Below are positions 1-5,041 of a stretch of 5,439 nucleotides of DNA, piece after piece. The first letter of the stretch is position 1, and the number at the start of each line of letters is the position of its first letter. A program made the position numbers and the translations under genes. Location of the stretch: positions 1-5,439 of the forward strand of contig JAUVDD010000132.1 in assembly GCA_030595525.1 (NCBI GenBank), given 5' to 3'. Source of the stretch: Puniceicoccales bacterium. GTDB lineage: Bacteria > Verrucomicrobiota > Verrucomicrobiia > Opitutales > Oceanipulchritudinaceae. The notes beneath the pieces are model-generated. The model was given only the letters and a program-made list of their open reading frames with translations. It made no database searches and had not been told where the DNA came from.

Positions 1-755
1 ATCACTTCCAGATTCAGCAGATCCAGCAAGATCGCCAAACCGCGGCCCAACGAATCGCCGCTTTCATGAAGGATCGCCTTAGCAAGGGCGTCTCCCTGAG
101 AGGCAGCGTTGGCAACATCCTTTGCGGTGGCCAGCGGCGGCAGTGAAGTATCACCCTGCCATGATTCACGTCTGAGGGCTGCCAAGCCGGCAATCCCCGC
201 CCCTGAGGCAAAGCCTTCCAGGCAACCGGGTTTGCCCCGTATGGCCGGACCATCTTCGGCAATGCGAATCGCCCCAATCTCACCAGCAAGTGCAGACGCA
301 CCATGGAAGAGTTTTCCGTCAAGGATGAGCCCGGCACCGAGTCCTGTTCCAAAAGTGAGGAACGCCAGATGGCGACAACCCTTGCCTGCTCCATATTTCC
401 ATTCTGCCAACGCACAGGCATTGGCATCGTTGTCTGCGGCTACTGGAAGGGGAAAGGCTTCTCTTATTACATCCACTATGGGATAGCCTTCCCATGCAGG
501 TTTGTGGGGTGCTTCTCGAAAGCAACCAGTGACAGGATCGAACATGGCACCCACTGAAATCCCAATGCCAGAAACAGAGGAAGCTTTCTCACACAACTGC
601 TTCCCAAGACGAATCATTTCTTCAGTATCACGCTCGGGCTCGGCACTACTCGCAAATTGTTCCTTTGCGATCACACCGTCCGATTCCGACACAAGGCTGA
701 GTGCCGTTTTTGTTCCACCTATATCAATGCCTAAATATATCTTCGAATACGTCAC
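1..755 (-). CDS. ROK-family sugar kinase, C-terminus cut by window edge
   Basis: This is the N-terminal 251 residues of a probable cytoplasmic ATP-dependent sugar kinase of the ROK family (relatives phosphorylate glucose, fructose, N-acetylglucosamine or N-acetylmannosamine). The reading frame is open from a GTG at 755 to the left edge, so roughly 50-70 residues should be missing. Visible motifs are the phosphate-binding DIGGT at residues 11-15, DNDANA at 108-113 with the likely catalytic base D110, a glycine-rich GTGLGAG at 136-142, GEIG at 158-161, and GCLEGFASG at 177-185. No signal peptide is seen. Two departures stand out: the His that normally follows the GE-x-G motif is Ala (A162), and the CxCGxxGC zinc cluster is absent, with only C178 in place. 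The GTG start is chosen because DIGGT begins 10 residues later, as usual in ROK kinases; no good ribosome binding site precedes it. It is divergent from the SIS gene. The family is confident; the substrate is unknown. Confidence 0.9.
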   Translation of the reverse strand, partial: MTYSKIYLGIDIGGTKTALSLVSESDGVIAKEQFASSAEPERDTEEMIRLGKQLCEKASSVSGIGISVGAMFDPVTGCFREAPHKPAWEGYPIVDVIREAFPLPVAADNDANACALAEWKYGAGKGCRHLAFLTFGTGLGAGLILDGKLFHGASALAGEIGAIRIAEDGPAIRGKPGCLEGFASGAGIAGLAALRRESWQGDTSLPPLATAKDVANAASQGDALAKAILHESGDSLGRGLAILLDLLNLEV

Positions 756-782
756 AAGGTGAGTTTTGCAGAATGAAGACCA

Positions 783-802
783 TTGGCAATGATGGATTCC
801 AG
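783..802 (+). repeat. Split motif TTGGCAAT-N5-ATTCCAG, copy 1
   Basis: TTGGCAAT at 783-790 and ATTCCAG at 796-802 are separated by GATGG. The same two blocks, directly joined, occur on the minus strand at 2992-2978 in the sulfatase/deoC divergent spacer. A shorter look-alike, TTGGTATCCAG, lies at 831-841. Sharing between two regulatory spacers suggests a common binding site, but this is inference from two copies only. Confidence 0.4.
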
Positions 803-811
803 AGGAATTGG

Positions 812-840
812 TTGCACTGAATCAGTACCCTTGGTATCCA
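812..840 (+). promoter_or_regulatory. Possible sigma70-like promoter for SIS gene
   Basis: TTGCAC at 812-817 and TATCCA at 835-840 are separated by 17 bases, which fits a -35/-10 pair pointing at the ATG at 861. Both boxes are imperfect (about 4 of 6 matches each), and the predicted leader would be only about a dozen bases. The -10 box overlaps the left arm of the inverted repeat at 831-855, which would suit repression. The promoter consensus of this organism is unknown. Confidence 0.25.
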
Positions 841-855
841 GATTATTAATACCAA
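831..855. promoter_or_regulatory. Inverted repeat, candidate operator upstream of SIS gene
   Basis: A perfect 7-bp inverted repeat, TTGGTAT (831-837) and ATACCAA (849-855), flanks an 11-base AT-rich centre. It ends 5 bases before the ATG at 861. The centre-to-centre spacing of 18 bases is compatible with a dimeric helix-turn-helix regulator bound to one face of the helix. In RNA it could instead form a weak hairpin close to the start codon. No regulator gene is present in the window. Confidence 0.4.
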
Positions 856-860
856 AGAAC

Positions 861-1427
861 ATGGATAACGAATCGATTAAAAAATGGATTGGCAGCTATC
901 TCGAATGCCAGTCACGCCTCATAACTTCCCTCCCGGTTGATCAAATTGCGCATTGGGCGGATCTCTTACGGGAAGCCAATAACGATGGTCGGCAAATATT
1001 CGTTTGTGGGAATGGAGGTAATGCAGCCAATTCGTCTCATTTCGTAACTGATTTGGGTAAGGGTGCTTCAGACTCGCTGAGCAAACGCTTCAAGGTGTTG
1101 TCATTGAATGAGAATACCCCGTGGATAACGGCGATTGGCAACGATTATGATTATGCGGATATTTTTCGCCGCCAATTGGAGAATTATGGTCAACCCGGTG
1201 ATATCCTACTCGCTGCCAGTGTCAGTGGCTCATCGCCAAACCTGGTCAATGCCTTCGAGTGGGCCAATGCCAATGGAATGAAGACGCTCGCCATGGTTGG
1301 GGCAAAGCGAGGGAAGCTGGCCGATCTGGCACAAGAATTGATCGTCATCGATGACACCCACTACGGCCGCGTTGAAGACGCACAGATGGCCATTTACCAC
1401 CTGCTCTGTTACGTGTTCATGGAATAA
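861..1427 (+). CDS. SIS-domain sugar-phosphate isomerase, GmhA-like
   Basis: A 188-residue cytoplasmic protein made of a single SIS (sugar isomerase) domain of the GmhA type. GmhA converts sedoheptulose 7-phosphate to a heptose 7-phosphate. Visible hallmarks are VCGNGGN at residues 48-54, the phosphate-binding loop SVSGSSPN at 120-127, H60 at the position of a GmhA active-site His, GNDYDYADIF at 93-102, and a C-terminal helix with RVEDAQ (170-175) and H180, matching the catalytic His near the GmhA end. GmhA's catalytic Glu in the first helix appears as D64, and its Gln in the last helix as E172, so heptose specificity is not assured. Length is near the 190-residue norm. ATG 861 is preferred to TTG 783 and ATG 789/792 because the extra N-terminal residues look non-conserved and would swallow the spacer. 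It is convergent with the sulfatase gene. No lipopolysaccharide heptose genes are nearby, so a catabolic role is likelier. Confidence 0.85.
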   Translation: MDNESIKKWIGSYLECQSRLITSLPVDQIAHWADLLREANNDGRQIFVCGNGGNAANSSHFVTDLGKGASDSLSKRFKVLSLNENTPWITAIGNDYDYADIFRRQLENYGQPGDILLAASVSGSSPNLVNAFEWANANGMKTLAMVGAKRGKLADLAQELIVIDDTHYGRVEDAQMAIYHLLCYVFME

Positions 1428-1470
1428 AACGGGCAACTAGACATAGGGAATCCCCGGCCAGTTTTCTCAA

Positions 1471-2934
1471 TCATTCTTCCGGTTCCATTGGATCCGGGAG
1501 GCCTGCGGTGAGTGACTTGAACAAATCCATAATCTGACGTTTCTTTTCCGGAAATTGACTGGAAAGATCCTCATCCTCGGAGATTCGATTCTGGACATCA
1601 TACAGCCCACCTTCGGGATTCAATTCCGGACCATAAAAAGCGTCTTCCTTCTCCGACTTGGGTCGGCTTGGACTCCATACCCATTTAAAATCGCCCGAAC
1701 GAATCGACCAGGCATTGCGGCCCTTTCTTCGGAAAAAGAGGCTCTCATGGGCAGGTCCCTTCTTTTCGCCAGTGAGGAACGGAATCAGGTTCACTCCATC
1801 AATGACACGGTCCGTGGGAACATTTCCACCAGCCAACTCAACTGCCGTGGCAAAGGCATCCATCGAGGAAACCATCAATTCAGATTTCAATCCTGCAGGC
1901 AAAGTGCCCGGCCAGCTCATTACATAAGGAATCCTGCACCCACCATCGTAAACGGTCCCCTTGCCGTGCCGCAGTGGAAGATTCACACCACCGAGGTCGT
2001 TTGGACGGGCCAAGGCGGCCCCATTGTCACTCATATAGAAAATGAGCGTATCCTCCCGAAGTCCCTCTTCCTCCAATGTGCCAATGACCTTCCCTACTCC
2101 GTCATCTGCGGCCAGCAACATCGATATATAACACAATCGCAGAATTTCCTGATCGAGATTTTCTCCAGAGAATTTCCCGAAATCATAAGCAGGGAATTTC
2201 CCTTCATTTTTCATCCGCTCGTAAACTGGTTTCCATTGTGGCCGCGCATCAACCACCCGTTTAACCAGATCCTCGTAGGTACGGAACGGACTGTGCGGTG
2301 CATTGTAGGCCAGATAAATGAAGAATGGTTTCTCCTTGTTTTTCTTGATGAATTGAACCGCCTCATCGGTGTAGGCATCAGTTACATACCGTCCATACTC
2401 CCTCGGGGATTCACTCCCGTTCATCCAACTGGGAGGATCCTTCAGGCGCTTCATGAAGTAATCCTTGTTCGCCCCGATATCACCATAGTAATAATCGAAT
2501 CCACGATCCATTGGGAGTTGCCCCAGCTTTTCACCAAGGTGCCATTTCCCAAATGCGCCTGAGACATAGCCTTGGGATTTCAAAGCCCGGGCGACCAGAA
2601 TCTCACTCTCCGGTGGATAGGTACTGTTTTCCTCCACACCAAACCGGCTGGCACTTCGCCCAGTCAACAATGATGCACGTGAGGGTCCACAAGTGGAAAA
2701 TGGTGCATACCCATTGGAGAACCGAATCCCACTCGCTGCCAGTTTGTCGAGATTCGGAGTCAGGACATCACTCGATGCCTCGAAATTCTGGTATCCAACA
2801 TCGGCGTACCCCTGATCATCCGTCAGGATCACAATGACATTCGGTTTTGCGAAGACCGACTGAGCAAAGCCCAGGGTGAGAATCAACAATATGGATCGGG
2901 ATAAGGACGAATTAAATGTCTTGGGGTAACACAT
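1471..2934 (-). CDS. Secreted S1-family (arylsulfatase-type) sulfatase
   Basis: A 487-residue sulfatase of the formylglycine-dependent S1 family, which hydrolyses sulfate esters on carbohydrates. A type I signal peptide is visible: a hydrophobic core at residues 15-24 and a likely cut after VFA (29). The mature enzyme begins with PNVIVILTDDQGYADVG, where D39 and D40 are calcium ligands. The modification signature is CGPSR at 82-86, so C82 should be oxidised to formylglycine by a maturase encoded elsewhere. Further active-site positions are FGKWHLG (K130, H132), APH (H214), SDNGA (D303, N304) and K325 in the HGKG segment. All catalytic positions are intact and the length is normal, so it should be active. 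ATG 2934 gives the complete signal peptide; no clear ribosome binding site precedes it. Next to a GH10 enzyme it probably desulfates a polysaccharide or its oligomers. The exact subfamily and sulfate position cannot be told by eye. Confidence 0.95.
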   Translation of the reverse strand: MCYPKTFNSSLSRSILLILTLGFAQSVFAKPNVIVILTDDQGYADVGYQNFEASSDVLTPNLDKLAASGIRFSNGYAPFSTCGPSRASLLTGRSASRFGVEENSTYPPESEILVARALKSQGYVSGAFGKWHLGEKLGQLPMDRGFDYYYGDIGANKDYFMKRLKDPPSWMNGSESPREYGRYVTDAYTDEAVQFIKKNKEKPFFIYLAYNAPHSPFRTYEDLVKRVVDARPQWKPVYERMKNEGKFPAYDFGKFSGENLDQEILRLCYISMLLAADDGVGKVIGTLEEEGLREDTLIFYMSDNGAALARPNDLGGVNLPLRHGKGTVYDGGCRIPYVMSWPGTLPAGLKSELMVSSMDAFATAVELAGGNVPTDRVIDGVNLIPFLTGEKKGPAHESLFFRRKGRNAWSIRSGDFKWVWSPSRPKSEKEDAFYGPELNPEGGLYDVQNRISEDEDLSSQFPEKKRQIMDLFKSLTAGLPDPMEPEE

Positions 2935-2977
2935 AATAGAATTCAGATAAGGTTATCGTGAGTAACTGCAATCATAA

Positions 2978-2992
2978 CTGGAATATTGCCAA
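2978..2992 (-). repeat. Split motif TTGGCAAT-ATTCCAG, copy 2
   Basis: Read on the minus strand from 2992 to 2978, the sequence is TTGGCAAT followed directly by ATTCCAG. The same blocks occur in the same order at 783-802, with five extra bases between them. Its right end overlaps the TTGCCA of the putative deoC promoter, a position where a bound protein could affect transcription. Confidence 0.4.
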
Positions 2993-3014
2993 GACGCATT
3001 TCACCCCCTAAAAA
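2986..3014 (+). promoter_or_regulatory. Possible sigma70-like promoter for deoC-like gene
   Basis: TTGCCA (2986-2991) and TAAAAA (3009-3014) are separated by 17 bases. The -35 box matches TTGACA at 5 of 6 positions; the -10 box is weaker at 4 of 6. The predicted transcript would start close to the ATG at 3030, leaving a leader of under ten bases or so. That agrees with the lack of a ribosome binding site, but also weakens the call. Confidence 0.25.
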
Positions 3015-3029
3015 TCCAACTTACAAGCA

Positions 3030-3743
3030 ATGGACGAATCACTATACAACGAACTGGCCAAGATGATAGATCATTCCCTCCTGCATCCGACGATGACGGA
3101 TCAGGACGTAATCGAGGGTTGCCATCTTGCGATGGAATACAAGGTCGCCACCGCCTGCATCAAACCCTACTGCACTTCAATGGTTAGTGACATTCTTGAG
3201 GGATCTGGTGTTGGTGTCTGTCCGGTTATCGGTTTTCCGCATGGGAACAGTGCGATCTCTATCAAGGTTCAGGAAGCAGTTAAGGCTGCCTTGGATGGTG
3301 GCACGGAAATCGACATGGTAGTCAACATCGGAAAGTTGCTCGGTGAAGACTGGGCATATGTCAGTAAGGAGATTCGCAGTATCAATGAAGCTGTCAATTC
3401 CAACGGTGCCATTTTAAAGGTGATATTTGAGAATGATTACCTGGAGGACCGGCATATCATTCAACTCTGCCAAATCTGTTCGGAAAACAATGTTGCCTTT
3501 GTAAAGACATCCTCCGGATACGGTTTTGTTAAACAAAGCAACGGAATGTACAGCTATGAGGGTGCAACTGACCATCACTTGCAGTTGATGCGAGCAAACT
3601 CCGCTCCTTCTGTTCAAATAAAGGCAGCTGGAGGCGTACGCACACTGGAAGACATGCTCAAGGTCAAGAGATTCGGCGTCACAAGAGTCGGTGCTACCGC
3701 CACGGCAACGATGCTTGATGCAGCCAGATTGATGATCGACTAG
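3030..3743 (+). CDS. deoC: DeoC-family class I aldolase (deoxyribose-phosphate aldolase-like)
   Basis: A 237-residue cytoplasmic class I aldolase of the DeoC family. DeoC reversibly cleaves 2-deoxy-D-ribose 5-phosphate to glyceraldehyde 3-phosphate and acetaldehyde through a Lys Schiff base. The active site is visible: IDHSLLHP (13-20), CIKPYC (43-48), GFPHG (68-72), EIDMVVN (93-99) with catalytic D95, the Schiff-base Lys K159 in FVKTSSGYG, and K198 in KAAGGVRT. Length is typical for the shorter bacterial form. The segment 166-180 (FVKQ...GAT) carries a small insertion compared with E. coli DeoC. The start at ATG 3030 has no Shine-Dalgarno sequence but gives a full N-terminus. The gene is divergent from the sulfatase and convergent with GH10. 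No nucleoside phosphorylase, phosphopentomutase or deaminase gene is adjacent, so it may act in catabolism of a glycan-derived sugar. Family is very sure; physiological substrate is not. Confidence 0.93.
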   Translation: MDESLYNELAKMIDHSLLHPTMTDQDVIEGCHLAMEYKVATACIKPYCTSMVSDILEGSGVGVCPVIGFPHGNSAISIKVQEAVKAALDGGTEIDMVVNIGKLLGEDWAYVSKEIRSINEAVNSNGAILKVIFENDYLEDRHIIQLCQICSENNVAFVKTSSGYGFVKQSNGMYSYEGATDHHLQLMRANSAPSVQIKAAGGVRTLEDMLKVKRFGVTRVGATATATMLDAARLMID

Positions 3744-3760
3744 GATACCTGAGAAGTCGT

Positions 3761-5014
3761 CTATTTGATAGTTAGCTTCGAGGAACCTTTTGCTTTCCGA
3801 AGCTTCATTTGTTTCTCTTTTCCTGCGACCTTCACGGTGTAATCCCCGTAAAACGCAGGGATTTCAGCTATGCCATTGGAGTCAGCTCGGACCTTTGTGG
3901 TGGTCCACCATTCCTTGAACACAAGGTTCCTGTAGGCTTTCAACAAAGGCGTAGGCTTCCAGTTCTTATCATATATGGAGGACTCCGGTATCCAATTTGC
4001 ATTCGCCCAAAAACCCCACATGAGAATCCCCTCAACAGCAGGGTGAGCAAAGCAAATCCGATAATACTCATCCAGAGATTCAGCAGCATGCTGCGCATCT
4101 TTTGGGGTGAACTTATGCTCTCCCTTTTCCTTATGAAACTTCGATCGCTGACCGGGGAAATTAAACTCGGTGATTACCAACGGAAGATTAAATTTAGCCA
4201 ACTCATCAAGTGCTCCTTTTAATTGGGCAGGATCAAAACTATCGGTGTGCAAATGGCCCTGGACGCCGATTCCTGCCAGGGGAACTCCCATTTTCAGCAG
4301 GTCCTCTACATGCGTCACAAATTGATCCAACCGGTTGCCGGTCAGGATATCATAATCATTGAGAAACAGCTTGGCATCCGGGTCCTCATCCATTACCCAG
4401 TTCGCCATCTCCAGAGTGATGCCCTCGCCCAATTGCTCGGCATAGTAATTCTTGTGAATCATCTCATTGTTGAGATCATAATGGGCAAACCGACCCTTGT
4501 ATCTGGAACCAATGTCTTTCCCCCTGGCCATGATTGTCTTACGGAGCTCTTCTTTATTCAACTCCTTCACCCACGGCTGAACAAACTGGTGAACGCCCCA
4601 GTAGATATTGTGGCCGCGCAATGGAATGTTATTCGCATCTGTCCATTCCAACATGGAATCGACCACCTGGTAGTTTGGTGGATCCGCAGTCGGTTGCATG
4701 GATGGCCATTTCAAAGCATTCTCGGTTACTGCCGAGTTAAAGTTCTTCAGGAAGGCCTGTTTGTATTTGGTCACATCCTTGTCAGAAAACTCACCTTCGA
4801 AAATTCCATTGCAAATGGCAGCACCAAACCAGAACTCATGAGACTTTTGCTTTACCTCTATCATGGCACCCGGTTGTGTTTGAATGATCAAGGTTCCTTT
4901 ACGGTGATCGAGGTTCTGGTCTTGCATGCCCAAAGCACTGGAGATGATCCCAAGACAGGCGCTCAGGGTAAAGATCGCCTGTACTATACTTGGTTTATGT
5001 ATTCGGTTTTTCAT
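3761..5014 (-). CDS. Secreted GH10-family glycosidase (endo-beta-1,4-xylanase-like)
   Basis: A 417-residue exported glycoside hydrolase of family 10, whose members mostly cut beta-1,4-xylan with retention of configuration. The order is a signal sequence (1-29), a short beta-rich lead-in with KSHEFWFGAA (57-66), the TIM-barrel domain to about 365, and a C-terminal beta segment (about 370-417) with a DSNG...FYGDY pattern often appended to such enzymes. Catalytic motifs are TENALKW (97-103), RGHNIYW (133-139), NNE with acid/base E184, QGHLH (252-256), TEFN with nucleophile E283, and WGFW (333-336). Both catalytic Glu are present; ITEFN replaces the commoner ITELD. The signal could be type I (cut after ALG, 29) or lipoprotein (LSAC, 17-20). 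ATG 5014 is preferred over TTG 5032 because GAAGGA sits six bases upstream. It follows the TIM-barrel gene by 27 bases on the same strand. Xylan-like substrate is an inference. Confidence 0.92.
   Translation of the reverse strand: MKNRIHKPSIVQAIFTLSACLGIISSALGMQDQNLDHRKGTLIIQTQPGAMIEVKQKSHEFWFGAAICNGIFEGEFSDKDVTKYKQAFLKNFNSAVTENALKWPSMQPTADPPNYQVVDSMLEWTDANNIPLRGHNIYWGVHQFVQPWVKELNKEELRKTIMARGKDIGSRYKGRFAHYDLNNEMIHKNYYAEQLGEGITLEMANWVMDEDPDAKLFLNDYDILTGNRLDQFVTHVEDLLKMGVPLAGIGVQGHLHTDSFDPAQLKGALDELAKFNLPLVITEFNFPGQRSKFHKEKGEHKFTPKDAQHAAESLDEYYRICFAHPAVEGILMWGFWANANWIPESSIYDKNWKPTPLLKAYRNLVFKEWWTTTKVRADSNGIAEIPAFYGDYTVKVAGKEKQMKLRKAKGSSKLTIK
3774..3821 (+). terminator. Candidate intrinsic terminator for the deoC-like gene
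   Basis: A hairpin begins 31 bases after the deoC stop. AGCTTC (3774-3779) pairs with GAAGCT (3799-3804), and after a two-base bulge (GA) GGAA (3782-3785) pairs with TTCC (3795-3798), leaving a nine-base loop. A T-rich but interrupted tract follows (3805-3820). It lies within the 3' coding end of the convergent GH10 gene, as can occur at tight tail-to-tail junctions. The bulge and broken T run keep confidence low. Confidence 0.35.
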
Positions 5015-5020
5015 TACGTA

Positions 5021-5026
5021 TCCTTC
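5021..5026 (-). promoter_or_regulatory. Ribosome binding site that fixes the GH10 start
   Basis: On the minus strand GAAGGA (5026-5021) is followed by the six-base spacer TACGTA and then ATG at 5014. This is the only convincing Shine-Dalgarno sequence before any start in the window, and it rules out the in-frame TTG at 5032, which would place this site inside the coding region. Confidence 0.7.
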
Positions 5027-5041
5027 AATCAATAAAATTCT

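Larger units (their letters stand above)
756..860. promoter_or_regulatory. Divergent intergenic region between ROK kinase and SIS gene
   Basis: These 105 bases separate two genes that start away from each other, so both promoters should lie here. The region holds a split motif also found in the other divergent spacer of this window (783-802), a small near-palindrome CATTG-G-CAATG (781-791), a possible sigma70-like promoter towards the SIS gene, and an inverted repeat next to the SIS start. If the SIS gene started at TTG 783 or at ATG 789 or 792, most of this stretch would be coding, but the added residues do not resemble the family. Confidence 0.6.
2935..3029. promoter_or_regulatory. Divergent intergenic region between sulfatase and deoC-like gene
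   Basis: These 95 bases lie between two divergent starts. They hold a short palindrome GATAA-GG-TTATC (2946-2957) just upstream of the sulfatase, a repeated TAACTG (2963-2968 and 2975-2980), the second copy of the split motif (2978-2992), and a candidate promoter for the aldolase gene. No Shine-Dalgarno sequence is visible before either ATG. Confidence 0.55.

Noticed and set aside
14..525. Several short open frames on both strands in the left 500 bases
   Set aside because: They are shadows of the ROK kinase frame, which begins with GTG at 755 and runs off the left edge; its conserved motifs lie in one unbroken minus-strand frame.
783..860. N-terminal extension of the SIS protein from TTG 783 or ATG 789/792
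   Set aside because: The 24 to 26 extra residues do not resemble any SIS family N-terminus, no ribosome binding site supports them, and they would consume most of the divergent promoter region.
1479..1497. Imperfect palindrome CCGGTTCCA-T-TGGATCCGG as a terminator for the SIS gene
   Set aside because: It lies in the sulfatase coding end, would need a one-base loop or a mismatched shorter stem, and has no T tract after it. The 43-base gap 1428-1470 also shows no convincing hairpin.
1555..2562. Long open frame of 335 codons on the plus strand
   Set aside because: It is antisense to the sulfatase gene, whose minus-strand product carries all conserved catalytic motifs. The plus-strand product shows no recognisable domain.
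2946..2957. Palindrome GATAA-GG-TTATC as a strong operator
   Set aside because: The arms are only five bases, AT-rich, and not repeated in the other spacer, so chance is a sufficient explanation; it is mentioned only within the spacer description.
4223..5035. Open frame of 270 codons on the plus strand
   Set aside because: It is antisense to the GH10 coding region, which has clear catalytic motifs, a signal peptide and a ribosome binding site. The plus product looks like composition noise.
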